In this document: piece after piece, positions 1 to 8,019 of the stretch
Numbering within the stretch: the first letter of the stretch is position 1
Layout of the letters: every line of letters starts with the position of its first letter
Assembly: GCA_963704355.1 (NCBI GenBank)
Contig: OY969891.1
Coordinates: 4,898,001 to 4,962,000, forward strand
DNA from: Bog-473 sp963704355
Lineage (GTDB): Bacteria > Actinomycetota > Acidimicrobiia > Acidimicrobiales > RAAP-2
Reading direction: 5' to 3'
DNA: 64,000 bases
The notes under the pieces: generated by a model
What the model saw: only the letters and a program-made list of their open reading frames with translations
Database searches by the model: none
What the model was told of the DNA's origin: nothing
Program-made: the position numbers and the translations under genes

Positions 1-342
1 CAGGTGCTGAGCCCCGACCCCTTTTTCGACGCGCTGTTCCTCGGTGCCGCGGACCGCCGGTTCCTCACCACGGAGCGCTTCGTCGAGAACGGCACCCTCG
101 CCGACGAGGCCCATCCACTCTCGACCGTGTCCATCCACCGGATGCTGACCGACGCCGTGGCCGAGGCCCGCGGCGGGGCGCACTTCACGGCCAATCCCCC
201 CGACTACGGGCGAGACGAGGCCTTCCAGAAGGAGTACGCCGTGGCGGCGGCCGACCCGGCCGAATGGGAGGCGTTCGCGCGGCGCTACGTCCTGGTGCCC
301 GAGGAGGAGTACCAGGCACGCGTGCGGGGGCGTCAGTCATGA
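1..342 (+). CDS. ipdA: CoA-transferase subunit A, IpdA-like (3' part only)
   Basis: This is the C-terminal 113 residues of a class I CoA-transferase alpha subunit; the frame is open to the left edge, so the gene begins outside the window. The identification rests on the tail sequence and on the next gene, which overlaps it by 4 bp (ATGA) and encodes the matching beta subunit. In actinobacterial sterol degradation IpdA and IpdB form a heterodimer that opens the last steroid ring (COCHEA-CoA hydrolysis) without acting as a true transferase. Whether this pair does that or is another two-subunit CoA-transferase cannot be settled from the fragment. Confidence 0.75.
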   Translation, partial: QVLSPDPFFDALFLGAADRRFLTTERFVENGTLADEAHPLSTVSIHRMLTDAVAEARGGAHFTANPPDYGRDEAFQKEYAVAAADPAEWEAFARRYVLVPEEEYQARVRGRQS

Positions 343-1109
343 TGAGCGGGCCCGGCGTCACCCGCGCCGAGTTCTGTGTCGTCGCGTGCGCCGACGCCTG
401 GCGCGGCGCCGGCGAAGTCATGGCCAGCCCCTTCGGCACCATCCCCTCACTCGGCGCCCGGCTGGCCAAGCTCACCTTCGCGCCCGACCTCGTCCTCACC
501 GACGGCGAGGCTGCGCTGATGGTGGGTGCGCCTGCCGTCGCCACCCCACCCTCCGAGCTCGTGCGTGAGGCGGCCATGACCTATCGCAGCGTGTTCGACG
601 TGGTCTGGTCAGGCCGGCGCCACATCATGATGATGGCGAGCCAGATCGACCGGTCCGGGAACCAGAACATCTCGGCCGTCGGTCCGCACGACAAGCCCAA
701 GGTGCAGCTGGTCGGTGTGCGTGGCGCCCCGGGCAACTCGGTCAACCACCCCACCAGCTACTGGGTGCCGGACCACAGCGTGCGCACGTTCGTCGAACAG
801 GTCGACGTGGTGTGCGGCGTCGGCTATGCGCGCGCCGCGGCCGCCGGCCCCGGGGCGACGCGGTTCCACGACGTGCGCCGGGTTGTCTCGAACCTCGGCG
901 TCTTCGACTTCGAGACGGCCGACCGCACCATGCGCGTGCGCTCCTTTCATCCCGGCGTCGCCGTCGAGGACATCGTCGCCGCCACCGGGTTCGCGCTCAC
1001 CGTCCCCGACGACGTCGACGCGACCCGCCTCCCGACCCCCGAGGAGCTCGACATCCTCCGGAGGGTGCTCGATCCGGGGTCCCGGCGCGACCGCGAGATG
1101 AAGCGCTGA
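339..1109 (+). CDS. ipdB: CoA-transferase subunit B, IpdB-like
   Basis: The protein has 256 residues, the usual size for the beta subunit of this family. It starts with two consecutive ATG codons; the first overlaps the ipdA stop as ATGA, which argues for translational coupling and a 1:1 complex. The body shows the SxxGxG-type nucleotide/CoA-binding fold of class I CoA-transferases (MASPFGTIPS near residue 28, TDGEAALM near residue 53). In Mycobacterium and Rhodococcus IpdAB hydrolyses the final C/D-ring intermediate of cholesterol catabolism. The neighbouring IpdC-like gene and the thiolase/DUF35 operon support a steroid role here. The family is secure, the exact substrate inferred. Confidence 0.82.
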   Translation: MMSGPGVTRAEFCVVACADAWRGAGEVMASPFGTIPSLGARLAKLTFAPDLVLTDGEAALMVGAPAVATPPSELVREAAMTYRSVFDVVWSGRRHIMMMASQIDRSGNQNISAVGPHDKPKVQLVGVRGAPGNSVNHPTSYWVPDHSVRTFVEQVDVVCGVGYARAAAAGPGATRFHDVRRVVSNLGVFDFETADRTMRVRSFHPGVAVEDIVAATGFALTVPDDVDATRLPTPEELDILRRVLDPGSRRDREMKR

Positions 1110-2188
1110 CCGCCGCCGCCGCGCCGTTCCACCCTGCCCTGCACACGGAGCTGTGTGAACGGATCGGCCTGCGCGTCCCGCTCGTGCAGACCGGCATGGG
1201 ATGGGTCGCCGGGCCGCGGCTGGTCGCCGCGAGCTGCGAGGCCGGTGGCCTCGGCATCCTGGCCTCGGCCACCATGACGCTGGAGCAGCTGGCGGACGCC
1301 ATCGCGGAGGTGCGCAGCCGGACGAGCGCCCCCTTCGGCGTCAACCTGCGCACGGACGTGGCCGACGTGGGCGAGCGCATCGAGCTGATGATCGAGACCG
1401 GCGCCAAGGTGGCGAGCTTCGCCCAGGCGCCCAACGCCGCTCTGGTGGCCCGCTGCAAGGAAGCGGGTCTCTTCGTGATGCCGACCGTCGGGGCGCGGCG
1501 CCACGCCGAGAAGGTGGCCGAATGGGGTGTCGACGCCGTCATTGCCCAGGGCGCCGAGGGTGGCGGGCACACGGGCAGCGTGCCCACGACGCTCTTGTTG
1601 CCGCAGGTCGTCGAGGCCGTGGGTGACCGGGTCCTGGTCCTCGGCGCCGGCGGCTTCTACAGCGGACGGGGCCTGGTCGCCGCACTGGCCTACGGCGCGG
1701 CCGGAGTGGCCATGGGCACCCGGTTCCTCCTCTCGGCCGAGAGCCGGGTGCCCGACGCCGTCAAGGCGCTCTACCTCGGCACGCCGGTGACCGGCACCGT
1801 CGTCACGACCAGGGTCGACGGGGCGCCCCAGCGTGTCGTGCGCACCGAACTGGTCGACCACCTGGAGACGCAGTCTTGGTTGCGCTCCCTCCCCCGCGCG
1901 CTGCGCAACGCCTACCGCTTCCGTCAGGAGACCGGCGCCAGCATGCGCTCGTTGCTGCGCGAGGGGCGCGCCATGAAGGAGGGCAACGAGCTCACGTGGG
2001 CGCAGGTCGTGATGGCCGCCAACGCACCCGTTATGACGAAGGCGGCGCTGGTGGAGGGACGAACCGACGTGGGCGTGCTCCCGACCGGTCAGGTCGTGGG
2101 CGTCCTCGATTCGTTGCCGTCGGTGGCCGACATCATCGGCCGCATCATGGCCGAGGCCGACGCCGTGTTACGGGGCTGGAGCCCCTAG
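1106..2188 (+). CDS. ipdC: Nitronate monooxygenase-like flavoprotein, IpdC-like
   Basis: This is a TIM-barrel flavoprotein of the nitronate monooxygenase/2-nitropropane dioxygenase family. Visible motifs are the N-terminal VQTGMGWVAG, the AQGAEGGGHTG flavin-phosphate motif near the middle and GAAGVAMGTRFL further on. Directly after ipdAB, the best comparison is IpdC, the hydroxyacyl-CoA-processing enzyme of the ring-C/D branch of sterol catabolism. The start is odd: the frame has no ATG, GTG or TTG in the expected region. The only candidates are CTG at 1106, overlapping the ipdB stop as CTGA, or CTG at 1139. The CTGA start gives 360 residues. A sequencing frameshift is the alternative. Confidence 0.75.
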   Translation: MTAAAAPFHPALHTELCERIGLRVPLVQTGMGWVAGPRLVAASCEAGGLGILASATMTLEQLADAIAEVRSRTSAPFGVNLRTDVADVGERIELMIETGAKVASFAQAPNAALVARCKEAGLFVMPTVGARRHAEKVAEWGVDAVIAQGAEGGGHTGSVPTTLLLPQVVEAVGDRVLVLGAGGFYSGRGLVAALAYGAAGVAMGTRFLLSAESRVPDAVKALYLGTPVTGTVVTTRVDGAPQRVVRTELVDHLETQSWLRSLPRALRNAYRFRQETGASMRSLLREGRAMKEGNELTWAQVVMAANAPVMTKAALVEGRTDVGVLPTGQVVGVLDSLPSVADIIGRIMAEADAVLRGWSP

Positions 2189-2197
2189 CGCCCGTCC

Positions 2198-2584
2198 CTA
2201 GTCGGTGTTGCCGTTGGCATGGCCCTGGGCCACACGCCGCAGCAGGTTCGACACCCGCTGGTGGGTGACCCCGAAGAGGTGGGCAATGCTGGGGATGCTC
2301 TGGCCCTCGGCCCGCAGCGCGACCACCAGGGACCGCCGCAGGTACCCGCTGGCCTCGGACTGCCGGCGCAAGATCGTGCTCACGAGCTGCACGGTGCCGG
2401 GCTCGTCCTCGTCACCGAGGATGGCCTTCCACTCGCGCCCGTTCTCCCGGGCCCGGCGAACGTCGGCGATCCGCTTCGACAGGAGGCGCTCGCTCTCGGC
2501 GTTCTCTCGCAGCACCACTTCCAGCTCCTCCAACGCCTTCAGGACGTCATCGGACCCGGTGCTGTCGTCGATCTGGTCCGGCAT
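2198..2584 (-). CDS. Small helix-turn-helix protein
   Basis: The 128-residue protein has an acidic, helix-rich N-terminal half likely to form a coiled coil (ALEELEVVLRENAESERLL). The C-terminal helix-turn-helix has the sigma-region-4/resolvase look (SIPSIAHLFGVTHQRVSNLL). It is probably a DNA-binding regulator, but I recognise no named family. The ATG at 2584 was chosen because AAGGAAC lies 6 nt upstream; an earlier ATG at 2650 would add 22 low-complexity residues. It converges with the IpdC-like gene with a gap of only 9 bp. The 270 bp between this gene and the thiolase operon hold its presumed promoter and no other gene. Confidence 0.7.
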   Translation of the reverse strand: MPDQIDDSTGSDDVLKALEELEVVLRENAESERLLSKRIADVRRARENGREWKAILGDEDEPGTVQLVSTILRRQSEASGYLRRSLVVALRAEGQSIPSIAHLFGVTHQRVSNLLRRVAQGHANGNTD

Positions 2585-2856
2585 TCCGTTCCTTACTCCC
2601 CTTTGCTGCTGCTCATCTTGGCGCAACTCACTCACATCAGTCGCCAACATGTATTGGTTCCTCCAATCGCAGCGTCGTTCTCATCGCAGCGTCGCTTCCC
2701 ATCGACCCCGATTAACGACTCACGCGTACTCGCCAGCCTAAGCAAAGCAACGCACTCGTTTGACGTCATTAGGCCAATACCCCAAAGGGCCGGTATCACA
2801 CACGGCCGGCGGCGCGGCCCTTCTCACGAGGAGGAAAGAGGTCTGCTACCAGGGTT
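2585..2856. other. Intergenic region, AT-richer than its surroundings
   Basis: No gene is seen in this 272 bp gap between two minus-strand genes. It contains the perfect 8-bp palindrome TGACGTCA at 2761-2768 and the lowest-GC stretch of the first 9 kb. It most likely carries the promoter of the downstream helix-turn-helix gene. Confidence 0.4.
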
Positions 2857-4074
2857 TTAGCGACTGAGAACGACCGACGACCCATGTCCGAACAAGCCCT
2901 GGTTCGCCGTCACCGCCACCTTCGCCGCCTCCACCTGGTGGCCCGAGGCCAGACCACGCAGCTGCCAGACGCACTCGCAAACCTGCGCGATCGCCTGGGC
3001 CGGGATCGCCTCGCCGAAGCACGAGAGTCCGCCGGACGGGTTGACCGGGACGCGTCCGCCGAGCGCGGTGACGCCGTCGCGCAACAGCTTCTCCGCCTCC
3101 CCCTCTCCGCACAGCCCGATGTCCTCGTACCAGTCGAGCTCGAGTGCCGAGGACAGGTCGTAGACCTCGGCCAGGCTCACGTCCTCGGGGCCGATCCCGG
3201 CCTCGGCGTAGGCCGCCGCGGTGATGGACGGGCGGAAGCCGGCCCCGCTGTCGGGTCCCGAGCCGGCGCCGGAGGCGACGGCCGAGTCGGTGGCGAAGTT
3301 CGGCATCTCGATCACGGTGTTGGGGAACGTCGGCGTCACCGTCGACACGGCATCGATCGTGACGAGCGGCTCGGCGCCGCCGGCGTGGCGGCGGGCGAAG
3401 TCCATGCTGCAGAGCACGAGGGCCGCGCCGCCGTCGGACGTGGCACAGATCTCGAGCAGCCGCAGGGGATCGGCCACCATGGGGGACGCCAGCACCTCGT
3501 CGACCGTGACCTCCTTGCGGTAGCGCGCGTAGGGGTTGGCCAGTCCGTGGCGGGCGTTCTTCACCTTGACCTGTGCGAAGTCCTCCTCGGTCGCCCCGAA
3601 GCGGTCCATGCGCCGCCGGGCGTAGAGGGCGAAGTAGGTCGGATTCGTGGCACCCAGCAGATGGAACCGCAGCCAGTCCGGGTCGTCCTTGCGCTCGCCG
3701 CCCACGGGTGCGAAGAAGCCCTTCGGCGTCGTGTCGGCCCCCACGACCAGCGCGACGTCGCAGAGCCCCGCCAAAATCTGTGCCCGGGCGTTGGCGACGG
3801 CGACCGCGCCCGATGCACATGCGGCGTACACGCTCGAGACCCGAGCACCGGTCCACCCGAGCGCCTGCGCGAACGTCGCGGCCGAGACGAACCCCGGGTA
3901 CCCGTTGCGGATGGTGTCCGCGCCCGAGATGAACTGCACGTCACGCCACGCCAGCCCGGCATCGGCCAGCGCGTCGCGTGCCGCGGCCACGCCGTACTCG
4001 ACGAAGGGCCGCCCCCACTTGCCCCACTCGTGCATGCCGGCACCGAGCACCGCAACCTTCTTGTCGTCGGCCAT
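2857..4074 (-). CDS. Lipid-transfer/SCPx thiolase-like protein (Ltp type)
   Basis: The 405-residue thiolase-fold protein belongs to the SCPx/lipid-transfer group. The usual acyl-accepting cysteine is present (YAACASG, Cys86). The C-terminal loop reads NPSGGLSCFGEAIPAQ, so the GHP histidine typical of degradative thiolases is absent. It follows a DUF35 gene by 2 bp, the arrangement known for Ltp proteins of the KstR regulon (for example Rv3521-Rv3523), where DUF35 proteins act as obligate partners of thiolase-like aldolases. A role in C-C bond cleavage of a steroid side chain or ring CoA ester is likely; an acyltransferase role is the alternative. The ATG at 4074 starts exactly where family similarity begins. 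Confidence 0.85.
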   Translation of the reverse strand: MADDKKVAVLGAGMHEWGKWGRPFVEYGVAAARDALADAGLAWRDVQFISGADTIRNGYPGFVSAATFAQALGWTGARVSSVYAACASGAVAVANARAQILAGLCDVALVVGADTTPKGFFAPVGGERKDDPDWLRFHLLGATNPTYFALYARRRMDRFGATEEDFAQVKVKNARHGLANPYARYRKEVTVDEVLASPMVADPLRLLEICATSDGGAALVLCSMDFARRHAGGAEPLVTIDAVSTVTPTFPNTVIEMPNFATDSAVASGAGSGPDSGAGFRPSITAAAYAEAGIGPEDVSLAEVYDLSSALELDWYEDIGLCGEGEAEKLLRDGVTALGGRVPVNPSGGLSCFGEAIPAQAIAQVCECVWQLRGLASGHQVEAAKVAVTANQGLFGHGSSVVLSR

Positions 4075-4076
4075 CG

Positions 4077-4535
4077 TCAACCCTTCCCACCGGTCGCCCG
4101 GGCCGCCAGCGGTCGCCACTTCCAGACCAGGTAGTCGGTGCCGTCCTCCGAGTACAGCGTGTCGACGACGAGCTCGACCTCGTCGCCGACCGCGAGGTCG
4201 TCGACCGTCACCCCGCCCACGACCTGGCCCATCACGACGAGCTTCTCGGCCGCCAGCTCGACGGCGGCCAGGCAGAACGGCACGTAGGGATCGGCGGCCA
4301 CGTACGGCACCGGAGGCTGGTAGCGGGCGTCGGTGTACGACCAGATGCACCCCCGACGCGAGAGCTCGACCAATTCGAACGAGCTCGACGCGCAGTCGGG
4401 GTTTCGGCACCCCTTGGTCTCGGCGGGAAAGGCGAACGTGGCGCACCCCGCACAGCGCGACCCGAGCAACGCCGGTGCCGCGCCGTCCTCGCCCGTGGTG
4501 AACCAGCCCTCCATGGCGGGAACCCGTGTCGCCAT
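4077..4535 (-). CDS. DUF35 zinc-ribbon/OB-fold protein
   Basis: The 152-residue protein has a rubredoxin-like zinc ribbon (CAGC followed by C-x4-C in GCRNPDC) and then an OB-fold, the two-part DUF35 architecture. Such proteins bind acyl-CoA and are required partners of Ltp-type thiolase-fold aldolases and some HMG-CoA-like enzymes. The gene sits between two thiolase genes. Its ATG shares one base with the stop of the upstream thiolase (TGATG), and its stop lies 2 bp before the Ltp gene, so the three are almost certainly co-transcribed and the DUF35 protein probably pairs with the Ltp protein. Confidence 0.88.
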   Translation of the reverse strand: MATRVPAMEGWFTTGEDGAAPALLGSRCAGCATFAFPAETKGCRNPDCASSSFELVELSRRGCIWSYTDARYQPPVPYVAADPYVPFCLAAVELAAEKLVVMGQVVGGVTVDDLAVGDEVELVVDTLYSEDGTDYLVWKWRPLAARATGGKG

Positions 4536-5713
4536 CAGCCGAGCCGCTCCAGAATGGTCGCGTTCGCCTGCCCGCCCCCCTCGCACATGGTCTGGAGCCC
4601 GTAGCGGGCGCCGGTGCGCTCCATCTCGTTCAGCAGGGTCGCCATCAGGCGGGCGCCCGAGCACCCGGTCGGGTGCCCGATGGCGATGGCGCCCCCGTTC
4701 ACGTTGACCTTCTCCATATCGGGGCGGTACTCGCGCTCCCAGGCCAGGACGACGGACGCGAACGCCTCGTTGATCTCAATGACGCCGATGTCGTCGAGCT
4801 TCAGCTTCGCCTTGGCCAGCACGAGCTCGGTGGCGGGGATGGGAGCGGTCAACATGATCTGCGGGTCGTTGGCCGCCACCGCGAACGTGTGGAAGCGGGC
4901 CCGGGGCCGCAGGCCGAGTGACGAGGCGCGCTCCTCGCTCATGATCAGGACGGCGGCCGCCCCGTCGGAGATCTGCGACGACGTACCCGCGGTCACCGTC
5001 CCGGTTTCGGAGAACGCGCCCTTCAACCCGGCGAGCTTTTCGAGCGACGTGTCGCGGCGCACGCCCTCGTCGAACTCGAGCAGCCCCTGCACGTCGGCTG
5101 CGCCGGGCACGTCGGGGTGCATCCGGGCCTCGAGTGCCACGATCTCGTTGGCGAAGCGCCCGTCGTCGGTCGCCCGCGCCGCCCGCTGGTGCGAGCGCAG
5201 CGCGAACTCGTCCATCTCCTCCCGGCCGATCTGCCAGCGGCGCGCGATCTCCTCGGCACACTCGCCCTGGTGGATGAGCTCGAAGCGCTCCAGGTAGAGG
5301 GGGCCGTAGGCCTCACCCGGCCCGGGCTCGGTGGTCGAGCCGATCGGCACCCGGCTCATCGACTCCACCCCGGCCCCGATCGCCACGTCCATCGCTCCCG
5401 CCATGACGGCCTGGGCGGCGAAGTGGATGGCTTGCTGGGCGGAGCCGCATTGGCGGTCGACCGTGGTGCCGGGCACCGACTCGGGGTACCCGGCCGCCAG
5501 TGCCGCGTTGCGGGCGATGTTCATCGCCTGCTCGCCCACGGTCATGGTGCAGCCCATCACGACATCCTCGACCAGGGCCGGGTCCAGGTCGTTGCGGGCG
5601 AGAAGGGCGGCCAGCGGCTGGGCGGCCAAGTCGGTGGCGTGCCAGCCGGAGAGGCGGCCACCACGGCGGCCGACCGGGGTCCGGACGGCGTCGACGATCA
5701 CGGCGTTGGGCAT
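4535..5713 (-). CDS. Acetyl-CoA acetyltransferase (thiolase), FadA5-like
   Basis: This complete 392-residue degradative thiolase has the acylated cysteine in DRQCGSAQQ (Cys89), the NEAFA motif, the catalytic GHPTGCSGAR histidine loop and the C-terminal CEGGGQANA cysteine. It releases acetyl-CoA or propionyl-CoA from 3-ketoacyl-CoA in beta-oxidation; the steroid thiolase FadA5 is a plausible relative given the neighbours. The ATG at 5713 was chosen because upstream in-frame residues are unlike the family. It is first in a three-gene operon, and an imperfect 17-bp palindrome lies just upstream at 5724-5740. Confidence 0.9.
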   Translation of the reverse strand: MPNAVIVDAVRTPVGRRGGRLSGWHATDLAAQPLAALLARNDLDPALVEDVVMGCTMTVGEQAMNIARNAALAAGYPESVPGTTVDRQCGSAQQAIHFAAQAVMAGAMDVAIGAGVESMSRVPIGSTTEPGPGEAYGPLYLERFELIHQGECAEEIARRWQIGREEMDEFALRSHQRAARATDDGRFANEIVALEARMHPDVPGAADVQGLLEFDEGVRRDTSLEKLAGLKGAFSETGTVTAGTSSQISDGAAAVLIMSEERASSLGLRPRARFHTFAVAANDPQIMLTAPIPATELVLAKAKLKLDDIGVIEINEAFASVVLAWEREYRPDMEKVNVNGGAIAIGHPTGCSGARLMATLLNEMERTGARYGLQTMCEGGGQANATILERLG

Positions 5714-5723
5714 AGGAGCCAAT

Positions 5724-5740
5724 TCTGACTCCGAATCAGA
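5724..5740. promoter_or_regulatory. Imperfect palindrome, candidate operator
   Basis: The sequence TCTGACTCCGAATCAGA has 5-bp perfect outer arms and two further matching inner pairs. It lies 10 bp upstream of the thiolase start, in the gap between divergent genes starting at 5713 and 5800. Position and symmetry suit a TetR-type operator; no binding protein can be assigned. Confidence 0.4.
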
Positions 5741-5799
5741 TTTGGTGCCAGACGTGGGCGGGACCAGATCCGCCCCCAGATCAGCCAACATAAGAGCCC

Positions 5800-6759
5800 A
5801 TGCGCAGACGCCTGACCACGGTGGCCGTCTGCGCGTTCACCCTTGTCACACTCGCCGGATGCTCGTCGGCCAGCCCGACGCCGCCCGCGGCGACCCCGCC
5901 GGGCACCGCCCCGGCCCCCGTACTCGTGGCAGGCCAGCGGGCCACGGTCACCTATTGCAACCACGAGAAGGCCACCGTCGCCGAACCGCCCACCCTGCAC
6001 GGGCCCGCCCCGACCGCCGTCTACGTCCACGGGGGCTCGTGGATCTCGGGGAACTATGACACCGGGGGCTTCATCATCGACAGCATCGGCCGCCAGCTCG
6101 AGGCCAATGGGTTCGTCGTGGTCAGCCTGGACTACCGGCTCGGGCCGGCGGAACGCTGGCCCGACCAGATCGTCGACGTGAAGTGCGCCATCCGCTACCT
6201 GCGCGCCAACGCGCACCAGCTCAACATCGACCCCCGCGAGATCGGCGCCTGGGGCCAGAGCGCGGGCGGGCACCTCGTCGCCCTGCTCGGTACCGCGGGA
6301 CCGTCGGCGGGATGGGACATCGGCGCGTATCCGGACGAGTCGAGCGCGGTCCAGGCGGTCGTCGACATGGCCGGCCCCAGCGACCTCCTCACCATGGGGA
6401 ACCAGGGCGACGCCTTCGGGGTGACCGAGAGCTTCGTCTCGCTGCTGGGCCAGGTCTCGCACCGCCGGCTGGGCGCCGACCTGCGCGCCGCCAGCCCGGT
6501 GACCTACATCGCGCCCGGCGACCCGCCGTTCCTCTTGATGCACTCGACCGACGACGAGATCGTCTACCCCCAGCAATCGCGCGAGATGGCGTGGGACCTC
6601 GCGGCGAACGGGGTCCCGCACCAGCTCGTCATGGTGAACGGGGGCGGCCACGAGTTCGACAACGCCGGGGAGAAGCCGTCGGAGGCCGGCATCGCTCGCA
6701 CCGTCGTCCAGTTCTTCGTACGCGCCCTTGTCTTCCACGAGCCGATCACGGGTAATTGA
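5800..6759 (+). CDS. Lipoprotein alpha/beta-hydrolase (HSL/carboxylesterase type)
   Basis: The 319-residue protein begins with a lipoprotein signal peptide; the lipobox LAGC places the lipidated cysteine at residue 21, so it should sit on the outer face of the membrane. The hydrolase domain has the oxyanion-hole motif HGGSW, the nucleophile elbow GQSAGG, a DDEIV acid region and the GGGHEF histidine, all typical of hormone-sensitive-lipase-like esterases. The likely role is hydrolysis of external or membrane esters. The gene is divergent from the thiolase operon and shares the 87-bp promoter gap containing the 5724-5740 palindrome. Confidence 0.85.
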   Translation: MRRRLTTVAVCAFTLVTLAGCSSASPTPPAATPPGTAPAPVLVAGQRATVTYCNHEKATVAEPPTLHGPAPTAVYVHGGSWISGNYDTGGFIIDSIGRQLEANGFVVVSLDYRLGPAERWPDQIVDVKCAIRYLRANAHQLNIDPREIGAWGQSAGGHLVALLGTAGPSAGWDIGAYPDESSAVQAVVDMAGPSDLLTMGNQGDAFGVTESFVSLLGQVSHRRLGADLRAASPVTYIAPGDPPFLLMHSTDDEIVYPQQSREMAWDLAANGVPHQLVMVNGGGHEFDNAGEKPSEAGIARTVVQFFVRALVFHEPITGN

Positions 6760-6844
6760 CCCGGCGACGAGCCGCCCACGGCGGGCCGGCCCGACGCGCG
6801 CCACGTTGGCGCCGGGTGGGTGGCTGTGCCAGATTCGCTGCGCC

Positions 6845-7990
6845 ATGGACCTGACCTTCAGCGCCGAGGACGAGGCCTTCCGCGCCGAGGCGCGCGCCTG
6901 GCTGGCCGCGCACGTGCCGGCCGAGCCCCTCCCCTCCCTCGATACGGCGGAGGGCTTCGAGGCCCACCGCGCCTGGGAGCGCACGATGTACGAGGACCGC
7001 TGGTCGGTCGTGAGCTGGCCCGTCGAGTACGGCGGGCGAGACGTCGGGATCTTCGAGTGGCTCGTGTTCGAGGAGGAGTACTACCGTGCCGGCGCCCCCA
7101 CGCGCGTGAGCCAGAACGGCATCTTCCTCCTCGCGCCCACGATGCTCGAGTACGGCACCGAGGCGCAGAAGGAGCGCTTCTTGCCTCCGATGGCGTCGGG
7201 CGACGAGATCTGGTGCCAGGGCTGGTCCGAGCCCGACGCCGGCAGCGACCTCGCCGGCATCCGCTCGCGGGCGTCGCGCACGGACGGCCCCACTTGGATC
7301 CTGAACGGTCAGAAGACCTGGGCCAGCCGGGGCGCGTTCGCCGAGTGGTGCTTCGGGATCTTCCGCACCGACCCCGACGCCGAGCGCCACCGCGGCCTCA
7401 CCTACTTCCTCGTCGCCATGGACTCGCCCGGCGTGACCGTGCGGCCGATCCCGCAGATCGACGGCGAGACCGGCTTCGCGGAGATCTTCTTCGACAACGT
7501 CGAGGTGCCCGAGGACCAGATCCTGGGCGAGGTCGGCCAGGGATGGTCCGTCGCCATGGCGACGGCGGGCTCCGAGCGTGGGCTCTCGCTGCGCAGCCCG
7601 GCGCGCTACACCGAGGCAGCCGACCGCCTCCTCCAGCTCTACGCCGGCCGCGGCGGCCCACCCGCCTTCGCCGACGCGGTGGCGCAGGCCCACATGGACG
7701 CGGAGGCCTACAAGCTGCACACCTACTGGACCGCGAGCAAGGTGGCGCGCGGCCAGGCCGTCGGGCCCGAGGCCAGTGCCAACAAGATCTTCTGGTCCGA
7801 GACGGACGTCGCCATCCACACGACCGCCCTCGACCTGCTTGGCCCCGAGGCCGAGCTGCTCACGGCGGGCGCGCCGGGCGCGTGGCTCGACGGGTACCTC
7901 TTCTCGCTCGCGGGGCCCATCTACGCCGGCACAAACGAGATCCAGCGCAACGTGGTGGCCGAGCGCCTGCTCGGGCTGCCGCGCCGCTGA
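6845..7990 (+). CDS. Acyl-CoA dehydrogenase, first subunit of pair 1
   Basis: This 381-residue acyl-CoA dehydrogenase shows the N-terminal helical domain, the central beta domain (WCQGWSEPDAGSDLAG) and the FAD-binding C-terminus (YAGTNEIQRNVVAERLLG). The next gene, 29 bp downstream, encodes a second, diverged subunit. Adjacent unlike subunits of this kind form alpha2-beta2 heterotetramers in actinobacterial steroid side-chain oxidation (FadE26-27 and FadE28-29 types). The ATG at 6845 matches the family N-terminus MDLTFSAEDE. It would desaturate a bulky acyl-CoA and pass electrons to ETF; the substrate is not determinable here. Confidence 0.9.
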   Translation: MDLTFSAEDEAFRAEARAWLAAHVPAEPLPSLDTAEGFEAHRAWERTMYEDRWSVVSWPVEYGGRDVGIFEWLVFEEEYYRAGAPTRVSQNGIFLLAPTMLEYGTEAQKERFLPPMASGDEIWCQGWSEPDAGSDLAGIRSRASRTDGPTWILNGQKTWASRGAFAEWCFGIFRTDPDAERHRGLTYFLVAMDSPGVTVRPIPQIDGETGFAEIFFDNVEVPEDQILGEVGQGWSVAMATAGSERGLSLRSPARYTEAADRLLQLYAGRGGPPAFADAVAQAHMDAEAYKLHTYWTASKVARGQAVGPEASANKIFWSETDVAIHTTALDLLGPEAELLTAGAPGAWLDGYLFSLAGPIYAGTNEIQRNVVAERLLGLPRR

Positions 7991-8019
7991 ACGGGCGACG
8001 GTCAGGACGCAGGGCAACG

